DNA of 64,000 nucleotides from a virus: positions 25,973-89,972 of IMG/VR virus record IMGVR_UViG_3300013113_000555. One strand, 5' to 3'. Both the position numbers and the translations under genes were made by a program. The notes below the pieces were generated by a model that saw only the letters and a program-made list of their open reading frames with translations, did no database searches and had not been told where the DNA came from. Shown in pieces: positions 55,574 through 63,597 of this stretch. Each line of letters opens with the position of its first letter. Positions within the stretch are counted from its first letter, which is position 1.

Positions 55574-57658
55574 TTAGTTTCTACGAATTGCTTTTACGCA
55601 AGAAGAATTGTATCCTGTGGCCCATTCTTGACCGTAATACATCTTGCCTTGATCTTGTTTTTTACTCAGTCCTCCTGCAACTCTACCAATAGTTTTATAG
55701 GTAGGATTAGGAATCTCACGATGAATACTTCTAGCTATCATGTTTGCAATAATCAATGAGCTATAACGGTCCTTTCTCATTCTACCTTTCTTTCCTGTAC
55801 CCAGTTTGATCTCAGGTGTATCAAATTTCTCACGCCCTGCTGCTGTTCGTGTTACCATAATAGTCGAGAGTTCCATCTTCAATTCTTCAACATCCATAAC
55901 AACATCTTCCAGCGTGTCATACAATTTCAAGTCTGGAGAGTCACCAAACTGTTCTTTAAGCTTTTTAAATCTGATTTCATCTTGACTGCTCACCATTGCC
56001 AAAGTCAACTGATCGAAGCGAGGGAACAGGAACACCCTATCTTCCATGTCTTTCCTAAGACCATGATTAGCACCCGATAACCATTCTGCATTAGCAAACT
56101 GCACAAGCTCAAGAATATGAAGTCCGGGAAGACGGTCAGTATCTTTCTCTTTGTTTTCGTCAATAATAGGAAGAATAGGAACTTCGTTCAGATTTTTATC
56201 CATTTTGTCTGGATCGCGTAAACCTTCGGCAATAGCATATCCACCACCTTGTGCATCAAGACCTATTTTGACACAAGGAAACACCTGCATAAGATCACGA
56301 ATCTTTCTAACACAAAAACTATAATAATCATCTACTGTTGTTAGACCCATCTTTTTTCTAGCTGAAAAATCTTTCTTGTTGGTTGTCCAAGAGTAAACTA
56401 TTCTTTGATGTTCTTCATGAAGTTCTAAAACTATGATTGCAAAATTATCAACCTCACTAGCTGGGTCGATACCAAATACATACTTACGATCAGACCTACC
56501 TCTTGTTACAGCATCGAAAGGATCGGGACACCAAGTGGGCCAATTATCACTATTGACATTCTTTTCTTTTGCAACGCAAGCTTCGATGGTTGTTCTTTTA
56601 AAGAAACCTTGAGAATCTTTAGCAAAACAAGCACCATACTCCATAAGATAAATACCACTATGCATCGTTGCCCTAGAACGAGAAACCTGTTGGTCATCCA
56701 TAAAACCTTCTGGAATAAGCTCGTATGGCATACGAATGATAGAAAACTCTTTTCTATCCAAACGCTTCATATAATCTGGTATTTCTGCTGATGCTCCATC
56801 ATCACCTTTAGCTTGATCTGCTAATAGTTCATCTATACTACCCTTGATAGTCTTTTTATATTTGCGATGATAATCAGCATAAGGCTCAAAGTCATATCCG
56901 GCTGTACCAGATAAGATAGATTGGTTCTTGTGGCGACTGTCGTAATTTTGCTCTTGTGATTCGGTCCAAACGCCAGCAGCTTTCATAGCCTTTCTTTTGG
57001 CGGCTTCCTTGACATTTCCAGTTGGGTCTTTGGATACAGCAGCAAAACCAGCAACAACAGTTTCATAAATCTCTACAGGTATAGAGTTAAACTCATCAGC
57101 AATGATTGTATGAGCACGAAGACCACGAATCTTGTTACCATCGCCCAAAGGAACAGCCACAGTCCAACTGTCATTGATCTTGAGGGTACAACGGTCTACA
57201 TCTCTGCGAGGGCCACTAGCATCGCTACAGAGGCTTCTGAGGATTGGAGCGTTTTTCCAAATAACGTCCATGTATTCAAAGATAACTTTGGACTGTCTGA
57301 ACGCCGCACCAACGATGACGATTTTTGAGCCTGGAACGAGAAGGCATCGTAAAGTAGCATAAACAGCTAATAGGAAGCTTTTACCAAAACCGCGAGAGGC
57401 AATATACATAGGAAAGGATTTGGCCCATAACTCCTGCATGATTACTACTTGTTCTGGTAGTAGGTCTATGTTGAGTAATTGCTTTACTGTCCAATGTATG
57501 TATCTAGGGTCTCTCATCTTTTTTAAGATATGAAGATGAAAATTATTTTGACCCCACTCATCCGTATTGGTGAGAGGATTTGTTAGATTTTTAACGTCCT
57601 CTTGCTTTAGCCTTAGCCAAGCATAGTCGTATGATTCAACATCGTAAGTATAACTCAT
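55574..57658 (-). CDS. terL: terminase large subunit
   Basis: A 694-residue packaging motor. The ATPase has Walker A SRGFGKSF (88-95) and Walker B HTIIADEF (183-190). The RNase-H-like nuclease begins near residue 398 with KYVFGIDPASEVDNFAIIVL and includes 'CVKIGLDAQGGGYAIAEGL'. The length is in the usual range (500-700). It cuts and pumps DNA into the prohead. It is separated from the presumed small subunit by GT90, dehydratase, HNH and ERCC4 genes. The start overlaps the ERCC4 gene by 23 bases. Confident. Confidence 0.94.
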   Translation of the reverse strand: MSYTYDVESYDYAWLRLKQEDVKNLTNPLTNTDEWGQNNFHLHILKKMRDPRYIHWTVKQLLNIDLLPEQVVIMQELWAKSFPMYIASRGFGKSFLLAVYATLRCLLVPGSKIVIVGAAFRQSKVIFEYMDVIWKNAPILRSLCSDASGPRRDVDRCTLKINDSWTVAVPLGDGNKIRGLRAHTIIADEFNSIPVEIYETVVAGFAAVSKDPTGNVKEAAKRKAMKAAGVWTESQEQNYDSRHKNQSILSGTAGYDFEPYADYHRKYKKTIKGSIDELLADQAKGDDGASAEIPDYMKRLDRKEFSIIRMPYELIPEGFMDDQQVSRSRATMHSGIYLMEYGACFAKDSQGFFKRTTIEACVAKEKNVNSDNWPTWCPDPFDAVTRGRSDRKYVFGIDPASEVDNFAIIVLELHEEHQRIVYSWTTNKKDFSARKKMGLTTVDDYYSFCVRKIRDLMQVFPCVKIGLDAQGGGYAIAEGLRDPDKMDKNLNEVPILPIIDENKEKDTDRLPGLHILELVQFANAEWLSGANHGLRKDMEDRVFLFPRFDQLTLAMVSSQDEIRFKKLKEQFGDSPDLKLYDTLEDVVMDVEELKMELSTIMVTRTAAGREKFDTPEIKLGTGKKGRMRKDRYSSLIIANMIARSIHREIPNPTYKTIGRVAGGLSKKQDQGKMYYGQEWATGYNSSCVKAIRRN

Positions 57659-58115
57659 GAGCCTTTTTTAATAATCTGTATGCTATTTTTTCTGCATTTA
57701 AAGCGTCTCCACAGCAAATTACATGGATACCGTAATCTTCTCTTGCTGTGTGTATAACTTTTCTTATGTAGCCCGCAGGAATTCTTAGTTTCTTTCTAAC
57801 ATGACTAGGTACTTTTGCTGATCTAGGATAATTATCAATATCATATTGAGAAAATTCAAATAGAATATAAGAATGCTTACATTCAGACATTCTCTGCATA
57901 CACTTCTGCCATCTCTTTTCTATACAGTTGTGTGCAAATTCATCTATACTTTGCTTTCTCTCAATGCAAATAAAGTTTTCTAAACCTCTAATAGTATAGT
58001 CACCGGTTCTAACCTTTTCTACCATAGTACCATTACAATAGGCATCTATAGGAAAAGACCATCCATGTTCAGGTTTTTCTCTAGTATCTCTTATTATAGT
58101 AAATTTATCATTCAT
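57636..58115 (-). CDS. ERCC4-type nuclease
   Basis: A 159-residue single-domain nuclease. Motifs: RDTREK (9-14), GDYTI (38-42) and IERKQSIDEF (51-60), giving the D10, D39, E52-R53-K54 and D58 set of the XPF/ERCC4 (V/IERKxxxD) active site. This family cuts branched or flapped DNA. Next to the terminase it may trim replication intermediates before packaging. It starts at an ATGA overlap with HNH and overlaps terL by 23 bases. Confidence 0.85.
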   Translation of the reverse strand: MNDKFTIIRDTREKPEHGWSFPIDAYCNGTMVEKVRTGDYTIRGLENFICIERKQSIDEFAHNCIEKRWQKCMQRMSECKHSYILFEFSQYDIDNYPRSAKVPSHVRKKLRIPAGYIRKVIHTAREDYGIHVICCGDALNAEKIAYRLLKKAHELYLRC

Positions 58116-58477
58116 TTGTCTTTATCGTACTTTTTGATTTTATCTATCATTTGCCATTCAAGAACCTTTAAAAAGAAACCTTCATAGTCAGCTTCTTTAC
58201 CTTTGATACTATCGTGACACTTTCTGCAAAGAGTTATTCCATTAGCTGTAGTATATCTCAATGCTGGATAATTTGCCCAAGTTTTAATATGATGGACTTG
58301 TATCCTTTTTTTGGAAAGACAGCCCGGCCATTGGCACATATGGTTGTCTCTCTCTTTGATATCTTTCCTCCACTTAGTATAGTGAGGACTTAGATAATCT
58401 CTATCATTTCGACTAAAGCCTGATCTTTTTTTGTAATAGTTTCTACCGTTATACCTTCTGCCTCTTTTCTTTGCCAT
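58112..58477 (-). CDS. HNH endonuclease
   Basis: A 121-residue HNH protein: MCQWPGC (C48, C53) and RKCHDS (C84, C87) metal knuckles, 'VHHIKTW' with the catalytic His pair (H62-H63), N79 in TTANGITLC and 'DSIKGKE' at the end. An HNH gene beside the terminase is common and can be required for cleavage at packaging in several siphoviruses. Its basic N terminus (KKRGRRYNGRNYYKKR) may bind DNA. It overlaps the end of gmd by 29 bases. Confidence 0.85.
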   Translation of the reverse strand: MAKKRGRRYNGRNYYKKRSGFSRNDRDYLSPHYTKWRKDIKERDNHMCQWPGCLSKKRIQVHHIKTWANYPALRYTTANGITLCRKCHDSIKGKEADYEGFFLKVLEWQMIDKIKKYDKDK

Positions 58478-59546
58478 CTATATCGCTCCGAACCATTTGT
58501 TTTACTAATTGATTAAAAGAAATTTTAGGATTCCACCCTAATACTTCTCTTGCTTTATGACTACAGCCTTTGAGGTATTCAACCTCTGCTGGTCTATAAA
58601 ACTTAGGATCAATAACAACATATGGTTCAAAGTCGTCAATACCGATTTCATTGAAAGCCTCTTTTAGAAAATCACGAACGGAATAAGTTTCTCCTGTGGA
58701 AATGACATAATCATCAGGTACTTCCTGCTGGGTCATTAGCCACATAGCTTCTACATAATCCTTTGCATGTCCCCAGTCACGATAAGCATCCAAGTTACCT
58801 AGACGAAGCTTGGGAAAGGTTGGATTAAACCCACTTGAAAAAGGGTATTTGACAATATTATCTCCATCTTGAGGTTTTGGATCATTATATCCTTCCTCCG
58901 AAGACCACGCTACAAACTCACCAATCCACTTGGTAATCTTTCGAGTAACAAAGTTTTCACCCCGCCTTTCACTTTCATGGTTAAACAAAATACCACAACT
59001 AGCATGAATACCATAACCTTCACGATAAATTCTAACCATGTTGTGTGCGGCTTGTTTAGCTACAGCGTAAGGAGACTGTGGCATAAACTCTGTATTCTCA
59101 TCTTGATACCTATCAACAACCGTATCGTCCCAAGGTTCTCTTTGTTCTGTAAAGTTTTTTCCAAATAGTTCGCTAGTAGAAGCTTGATAGAAACGTGTTT
59201 TAGGCGAATATTTATGAATTGCTTGAAGAAAATAAAGCGGTCCTAACGCATCTACTTGGAAAGTGTAGTCAGGTTGATGAAACGAAGTGCCAACATGTGA
59301 TTGTGCAGCAAGATTGTAAATTTCATCAGGTTTATGTTCCTCTACTAATGAATACACCGATCCAGAATCAGAAATTTCTCCTTCTACAAGATTTATTCGA
59401 TCCTTTATATGATCTATTCTATATGTAGAGTTCTCATTACTGGTTCTTCTAACCAATCCTATAACCTCATAACCCTTTTCAAGCAACAACTCTGCTAGAT
59501 AACTTCCGTCTTGTCCTGTAATCCCTGTTATAATAGCCTTCTTCAT
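58449..59546 (-). CDS. gmd: GDP-mannose 4,6-dehydratase
   Basis: A 365-residue SDR enzyme. The NADP-binding motif GITGQDGSYLAELLLEKGYE is at 8-27, with 'RRTSN' after it, and the active-site YxxxK in 'SPYAVAKQAAHNMVRIYREG' (near residue 158). 'GILFNHESERRGENFVTRKI' is characteristic of GMD. It converts GDP-D-mannose to the 4-keto-6-deoxy sugar, the first step to GDP-fucose, rhamnose-type or perosamine sugars. It is inserted between the small and large terminase genes with GT90, so it probably supplies a sugar for phage glycosylation. The second-step enzyme (fcl/rmd/per) was not seen in the window. Confident. Confidence 0.95.
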   Translation of the reverse strand: MKKAIITGITGQDGSYLAELLLEKGYEVIGLVRRTSNENSTYRIDHIKDRINLVEGEISDSGSVYSLVEEHKPDEIYNLAAQSHVGTSFHQPDYTFQVDALGPLYFLQAIHKYSPKTRFYQASTSELFGKNFTEQREPWDDTVVDRYQDENTEFMPQSPYAVAKQAAHNMVRIYREGYGIHASCGILFNHESERRGENFVTRKITKWIGEFVAWSSEEGYNDPKPQDGDNIVKYPFSSGFNPTFPKLRLGNLDAYRDWGHAKDYVEAMWLMTQQEVPDDYVISTGETYSVRDFLKEAFNEIGIDDFEPYVVIDPKFYRPAEVEYLKGCSHKAREVLGWNPKISFNQLVKQMVRSDIDGKEKRQKV

Positions 59547-59547
59547 T

Positions 59548-60603
59548 TTAAATCCTATCTATTGGTAGTTGTTTTTGGTTAAGTAGGATCATGGTTTGGG
59601 CAAATACATCAATTGCCAAATCCTGAGTCCAGTATTTTTTAACAAAATCCTTGCCTGCTTCTGCAATGTCCTTTTGAAGCTTTGGTCTTTTCTCTAGTTC
59701 TTCGTATACTTCTTTGAGTTCTTCTACTCCTACTTCAATACAATGCTTTGAAAAATCTAAAAGATGATAAAACCATTCAATATTTTTTCTTTTGTGATTT
59801 CTAACCTTGATCGGAACACAGTTAGAATACATCTGCCAAGGAAGTCTAGCCCAAGCACAAGTATGTCCATCGGCAACCAACTGATACTTATGCTGTATTT
59901 GTTCTTGTATGCTTTTCCCTTGGTTTGTATTTTGTATAATGTTTCCTGTAAAATAAAGATCGTTAGCTTCTTTTAGCTTTTTTTCAAAAACTTCTGGGGC
60001 TTCCCCCGGAGGTCTACCGATCCAACACTCAGTTATGTCTGGATTTTCTGCTGCAAAGGCAGCTAGTCTGAGCCGGGGATTATTTCTTAAATCAAAAGTT
60101 GTATTACCAGTAAAAGAACCAGCAAAGCACATCTTGTTTGTTTTTGTTTCTATCGGAGTATCGCAAACTTTTAATTGATCTATCTCGCCACAATGAACAA
60201 AGTTGTTTAAGCTTGGCATCAAGATGTTACTTGAGTATGCCGCTTTACTAAATACCAAACAAGGATATTTTTGCAACGGCATATCAGAACTGTCTGAAAA
60301 ACAAACAGGTATATGAATATCAATATGAGATATGTTATGCTTTTTACAAGCGATATGCCAAGCCTTAGCAAGCATTTGTAATCTAATATTGACAATAGGT
60401 TTTTGTAAAGTCTGTTGTGCTAAAACCGGATTATCACGTTCTGAAATGCGAACTTGAGGATTTCCTTCCCAAGTGTGAAATTGCAATACTAAATCACTTG
60501 GACCATAAACATATTCTTTTTCTAGTTGATTGGTGGAAACAGGAACATAATTTGAAACTTCTCTTTCAACTATTCTATAAATCTCATCGCTAACTATTTG
60601 CAT
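59548..60603 (-). CDS. GT90/CAP10-like glycosyltransferase (351 aa)
   Basis: Start at ATG 60603, overlapping the upstream stop as TGATG. The segment 'QHKYQLVADGHTCAWARLPW', then 'QMYSNCVPIKVRN' and 'EWFYHLLDFSKHCIEV', matches the CAP10/GT90 core (KY-x-DG-x-x-W-x-R, L-x-S/N-x-V-x-x-K). GT90 enzymes add sugars to polysaccharides or proteins, e.g. xylose, glucose or mannose. The neighbouring gmd gene suggests a GDP-sugar donor, but this is inference. The N-terminal part (SDLVLQFHTWEGNPQVRISE) is unrelated to known fold landmarks. Confidence 0.72.
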   Translation of the reverse strand: MQIVSDEIYRIVEREVSNYVPVSTNQLEKEYVYGPSDLVLQFHTWEGNPQVRISERDNPVLAQQTLQKPIVNIRLQMLAKAWHIACKKHNISHIDIHIPVCFSDSSDMPLQKYPCLVFSKAAYSSNILMPSLNNFVHCGEIDQLKVCDTPIETKTNKMCFAGSFTGNTTFDLRNNPRLRLAAFAAENPDITECWIGRPPGEAPEVFEKKLKEANDLYFTGNIIQNTNQGKSIQEQIQHKYQLVADGHTCAWARLPWQMYSNCVPIKVRNHKRKNIEWFYHLLDFSKHCIEVGVEELKEVYEELEKRPKLQKDIAEAGKDFVKKYWTQDLAIDVFAQTMILLNQKQLPIDRI

Positions 60604-61406
60604 CAATCTGCGTCCTTTATAACTGTATCAGTATTCAACAAAGGCTGATCTACTTCACCATCTTCGTATTCGTGAAGCTCTGCCAATCTTTTCCTAGCTT
60701 TGTCTGCGGCGATAGCTTGTACTTCCATATCAAAGCCTTCTTTTTCTTTCATCTCAAGAGAATCCAATTGACGCATCCACATAGAGAAATTTGTTTTAGC
60801 ATCGTCGGCAACACGCTTTCTTTGTTCGCGTGTACCTTTGAGGTCTTTAAGATAACGTTCCTTCTTTGTAAGAAGCTTTTCATGCTCGTTGATATAGCTT
60901 GACTTGCTGCCTATCAAAGAACCAAGCTGGGTTTGCCAAAGAGCAAGTGCTTGACTGTCTTGTTGATCTTTAGGCTTTTCTAATTCTTCGTCGATTAATT
61001 TTTCTATAAGGTTGATATTCTTGACAATCTCTTGCCTGTCTTCCATAGACCTATTGATAAGAACCTCTGTTCTGATTACTTCAAGAATCTGCATTTCTTC
61101 GGTATGAGTAACATCTTCATTGAATTGCTTGAAGAAGTCTATCCAATTGTGTTCAAAGAAAATTATCTCTGCGTCATCCATCTGCTTTTTAAGCTCAAGA
61201 TAATAATATCGAGTTCGTAAAGTAGATAGCAAGTGCTCATCATCGGTTAAATCTCTGGCTTTAAGATTTTCTTTGTCGATGAATTTTTTGATAGGGTCTA
61301 TTGTGCGATTTAGATTGTTTGCGATTTCATCCAAGGGAAGATCAAAACAGTTTTGTCTGATATAGTTCATCTCTTGATTGGATAGCTTTCCTCGTTTTCT
61401 ACTCAT
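60603..61406 (-). CDS. terminase small subunit (probable)
   Basis: A 267-residue protein. An N-terminal helix-turn-helix-like segment (LPLDEIANNLNRTIDPIKKF, 24-43) could bind the packaging start site. The middle is helical and charged (KQMDDAEIIFFEHNWIDFFK), forming a likely oligomer part. The C-terminal part is again helical (RVADDAKTNFSMWMRQLDSL). The position upstream of terL and the HTH plus coiled-coil order fit a small terminase, but no family was confirmed. It overlaps the sigma-like gene by ATGA and GT90 by TGATG. Confidence 0.6.
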   Translation of the reverse strand: MSRKRGKLSNQEMNYIRQNCFDLPLDEIANNLNRTIDPIKKFIDKENLKARDLTDDEHLLSTLRTRYYYLELKKQMDDAEIIFFEHNWIDFFKQFNEDVTHTEEMQILEVIRTEVLINRSMEDRQEIVKNINLIEKLIDEELEKPKDQQDSQALALWQTQLGSLIGSKSSYINEHEKLLTKKERYLKDLKGTREQRKRVADDAKTNFSMWMRQLDSLEMKEKEGFDMEVQAIAADKARKRLAELHEYEDGEVDQPLLNTDTVIKDAD

Positions 61407-62023
61407 GGTTCTATTCCATGCTCCTTTAAAATTATTAAAATATTTTTAATTAGGTTTTCTTTTTTAGTTTTAGTCAACTTGAGTTTATTGGTAAACCTTA
61501 ACCAGTCTTCACGCAAAGATAGAGGGATATTAGAATTAACTATTGAATATATCTCTTTGCTAAACACAGTTTCTTCTACAGAAAGACTATCACTTTCAGT
61601 TGTATCATAGTAGAACTTCGTTGACATAAGATTTTTCTTAGTGTTGTTACGCCCAACCCATTTAAAATAATGTTCGCAGTCTAACTCGTCGGTATAAGCA
61701 GTACATTTTTTATTAACATAGGCATTTAAAGGACAAGCATCGCAAGGCTTCTCAGGCCGGGCATAATTATTTCTTTTAAAATTGTATAGCCGATTGCGAA
61801 TATGTATCCATAAAAAGCTTTCTAGGGGCTTTCCTTTCTTTGGATCAAACTTATCTAATATGTTTTTGCCAGCTTTATCAGGTTTCAATACTTCAATATA
61901 AACCTGTTGCTTCATGTCGTCCTTTTCGTGATACCCAAACTTAAATTTATTAACTATTTTATTGGATATGTTGTTTATAATTTGTATTACCTGTTGCTCT
62001 GTATAGCCATCAGGAATCTTCAT
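61403..62023 (-). CDS. sigma-region-2-like protein with four-Cys cluster (206 aa)
   Basis: Residues 12-88 resemble sigma region 2: 'IINNISNKIVNKFKFGYHEK', 'DDMKQQVYIEVL', 'FDPKKGKPLESFLWIHIRNR', 'LYNFKRNNY'. Directly after it is an inserted cluster C94-x2-C97-x9-C107-x8-C116 (PCDACPLNAYVNKKC, then DELDCEHYF), a likely metal or Fe-S site. The C-terminal part (LSLREDWLRFTNKLKLTKTK) could be a small region-4-like helix set. It may act as a late sigma factor for the minus-strand block, with the metal site as a sensor or structural pin. It starts inside the preceding small gene (14-base overlap). Confidence 0.6.
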   Translation of the reverse strand: MKIPDGYTEQQVIQIINNISNKIVNKFKFGYHEKDDMKQQVYIEVLKPDKAGKNILDKFDPKKGKPLESFLWIHIRNRLYNFKRNNYARPEKPCDACPLNAYVNKKCTAYTDELDCEHYFKWVGRNNTKKNLMSTKFYYDTTESDSLSVEETVFSKEIYSIVNSNIPLSLREDWLRFTNKLKLTKTKKENLIKNILIILKEHGIEP

Positions 62024-62180
62024 CTTGGTCCTTATCTAAAAGCTCTGCGATATTTTTTTCATCTGCTTCTTCCCTAGCGGTACTAATTTCTTCTTCAACT
62101 TCCTTTTCGAGTTCTTCACTTGCTGTGACCTTTAAAGTACTTGAAGCAGCTTTAATTTGGTGCTGTGGTGCTCTTGCCAT
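62010..62180 (-). CDS. small acidic protein (56 aa)
   Basis: A 56-residue open frame: MARAPQHQIKAASSTLKVTA at the start and an acidic helical tail (EELEKEVEEEISTAREEADE). GGAGATTCAG sits upstream of the ATG, and the end overlaps the sigma-like gene's start by 14 bases, so the two are probably translated together. It could be an antagonist or partner of that sigma-like protein, but nothing in the sequence proves this. First gene of the minus block. Confidence 0.55.
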   Translation of the reverse strand: MARAPQHQIKAASSTLKVTASEELEKEVEEEISTAREEADEKNIAELLDKDQDEDS

Positions 62181-62273
62181 TTTTCTGAATCTCCATAAAT
62201 TTATAAAATTGTTGTATGAAAAGTTGTCGTTCGATATACAATATTATATACCCCCTAAAGGAGAATATGACAT
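62181..62273. promoter_or_regulatory. divergent promoter region (93 bases)
   Basis: It lies between the minus-block first gene and the plus-strand HTH gene, so it must hold promoters for both. For the minus strand, TATAAATT is at 62205-62198. For the plus strand, TTGTCG (62224-62229) and TATATA (62245-62250) are a possible -35/-10 pair with a short 15-base spacing. AAAGGAGAATATGACATATG gives the HTH gene a good ribosome site. Confidence 0.4.
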
Positions 62274-62459
62274 ATGAATATAAAATGGTCTAACGAAGAC
62301 AAAGAGTTTGTAAAACAAAATGCACATTGTATGAAGGATAAAGATATTGCTCAAGCTCTAAGTAAAACTCTCAACGCAGTCAGAAAGATGCGACAAAAGC
62401 TTGGTATTAAAAAAGCTTGTGGTCGAGGCAAATGCCGTTTGTTCCAAACGGATAACTAG
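62274..62459 (+). CDS. small helix-turn-helix DNA-binding protein (61 aa)
   Basis: A 61-residue basic protein: 'MNIKWSNEDKEFVKQNAHCM' then 'KDKDIAQALSKTLNAVRKMR' (helix-turn-helix) and 'QKLGIKKACGRGKCRLFQ' with a possible metal pair CGRGKC. The HTH resembles those at the N terminus of the endonuclease (8754-9548) and the small terminase here. It may regulate the divergent promoter. Strong start (AAAGGAG). Confidence 0.6.
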   Translation: MNIKWSNEDKEFVKQNAHCMKDKDIAQALSKTLNAVRKMRQKLGIKKACGRGKCRLFQTDN

Positions 62460-62467
62460 AGTTTCTA

Positions 62468-62527
62468 TAAAAGTGGTCAATTGAAATTACAGGGTTGTGA
62501 TTTTCTTAAAAGTGGTCATTTAAATTT
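62468..62527. repeat. direct repeat pair TAAAAGTGGTCAwTTrAAwTT
   Basis: Two 21-base copies, 62468-62488 and 62507-62527, 39 bases apart and identical in the first 12 bases (TAAAAGTGGTCA). They lie just after the HTH gene and could be operator sites for it. Confidence 0.6.
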
Positions 62528-62568
62528 TTGAGGTTTGATTTTGTTTAAACCCCCTTCAATTTTAGTCT

Positions 62569-62755
62569 ACGTCTGTACACTATCCACCGTCTGATAGAAT
62601 CCCGCCCCCTGCAACAATTCTATCCGGGAATTGTGCAAATACCAACTGTCCAGGAACATATGTACACTACTGAACACCGATAAAAAAAAAGTTTTTTTTG
62701 GGCAGTTTTCTTTATAAGAAAAACAGCGAAAAACGAAAAAAAACGATGTTCACTA
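62569..62755 (+). repeat. left cluster of 14-base repeats (ACRnnTGTwCACTA)
   Basis: Copies at 62569-62582 (ACGTCTGTACACTA), 62656-62669 (ACATATGTACACTA), 62667-62680 (CACTACTGAACACC, divergent) and 62742-62755 (AACGATGTTCACTA). All are in the same orientation as the right cluster at 63789-63992. Confidence 0.65.
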
Positions 62756-62858
62756 TGGGTTTTGGTGTTGATCCACCCATACGTTGCCGATACCTTTGGT
62801 GTGGTTGATCGGCGTTCGATCAACCTGATTTTCGTTTCTTGTTTTTGGAGTTTCTGCA

Positions 62859-63143
62859 ATGCAGACTACTATCAAACAACTGATCGCTGACCTTCGTGCT
62901 GAGAATCCTGCCCCTGCTACCCGTGGCGATGACCCCATTGTTGGGGATGTCGTGACTTTCGACTACCACGGGAAGTCCCGGGAAGGAGTGGTGTTGGAAG
63001 TTTTTGCCAATGCAGCATTGTTGCTGCGGCACACTGACAATGCAAGCCGGTATCGGGACGAAAATGACCGTCCCAAGGCCAAGAGCCGCTACAGTGCTGA
63101 GAAGATGTCCAATTTGGAGATCATCGACCGCCACGATAGCTAG
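62859..63143 (+). CDS. hypothetical small protein, SH3-like stretch (94 aa)
   Basis: A 94-residue protein in the GC-rich segment. 'IVGDVVTFDYHGKSREGVVL' (27-46) has the look of a small beta-barrel (SH3/KOW-like). Codon use is much richer in G/C than the phage genes to the left. TTTTTGGAGTTTCTGCA before the ATG is the same leader as in front of the next gene. The function is unknown. Ends in TAG directly before a hairpin unit. Confidence 0.6.
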   Translation: MQTTIKQLIADLRAENPAPATRGDDPIVGDVVTFDYHGKSREGVVLEVFANAALLLRHTDNASRYRDENDRPKAKSRYSAEKMSNLEIIDRHDS

Positions 63144-63144
63144 T

Positions 63145-63190
63145 GGCAAGACAACTGACCGGCCCCCCCACTGGGGGGGCCACTTTGGAG
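63145..63190 (+). repeat. hairpin repeat unit, copy A
   Basis: Includes a 9-bp perfect stem GGCCCCCCC/GGGGGGGCC with loop ACT (63161-63181), preceded by ACAACTGACC and followed by ACTTTGGAG. Copy B (63541-63589) has the same outer bases and a similar C7/G7 stem. Each copy starts right after a stop codon, so they may end or separate transcripts or stabilise message ends. Confidence 0.75.
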
Positions 63191-63223
63191 TTTACCCTTT
63201 TTACCTTTTTTGGAGTTTCTGAC

Positions 63224-63541
63224 ATGCTGTTTATCAAATGCGAAGATAACACTGCCCCCCACGCTGACATCCACGCCCACGGTGTTGCAGCCCGCGACAT
63301 GGGAAGCGACCTGCTGGCGACGAAGGACGTGCCATTGTCAGCGAATAACGTTGACGGCAACCTGCCGATTCAGTCGGTTCGGTTATTCTACGATGGCGTT
63401 TTCCGCGAAGCCTATCTGATTTTGAATGATTCAGGCAAGGGTTGGGTGGTTCTTGCCAGCGATGGCAAGGGTTTACGGCAGGCTATCGAATGGGCTGCGA
63501 AGCCACTGCGAACAATGCGATTCGCTGGAACAATCAGCTAG
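63224..63541 (+). CDS. hypothetical protein (105 aa)
   Basis: I chose the ATG at 63224 (MLFIKCEDNTAPHADIHAHG), since TTTTTTGGAGTTTCTGAC precedes it exactly as for the previous gene; the frame could open further left but overlaps the hairpin unit. The second half is alpha/beta (QSVRLFYDGVFREAYLILND, GWVVLASDGKGLRQAIEWAA). No family recognised. G/C-rich codon use, as in its neighbours. Confidence 0.6.
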   Translation: MLFIKCEDNTAPHADIHAHGVAARDMGSDLLATKDVPLSANNVDGNLPIQSVRLFYDGVFREAYLILNDSGKGWVVLASDGKGLRQAIEWAAKPLRTMRFAGTIS

Positions 63542-63589
63542 GCAACCGACAACTGACCTGCCCCCCCAACGGGGGGGCCACTTTGGAAG
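63541..63589 (+). repeat. hairpin repeat unit, copy B
   Basis: C7-AAC-G7 stem (63561-63577, 8 bp with flanking G/C), framed by ACAACTGACC and CCACTTTGGAAG as in copy A. It begins at the last base of the preceding stop codon. Confidence 0.75.
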
Positions 63590-63597
63590 GAACCACT

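Larger units (their letters stand above)
62460..62858. other. 400-base non-coding interval before the GC-rich cassette
   Basis: No supported gene. It contains a 21-base direct repeat pair (62468-62527), four copies of the 14-base ACAnnTGTwCACTA-type motif (62569-62755), an A9-G-T8 tract (62682-62699) and a transition from AT-rich to more GC-rich DNA. Frames on the minus strand from 62620 to 63149 have no ribosome site and lie over the plus genes; I left them out. Confidence 0.6.

Noticed and set aside
62620-63360. Minus-strand frames over the GC-rich cassette
   Set aside because: They overlap each other and the plus genes, have no ribosome site and start at the leader or hairpin sequences.
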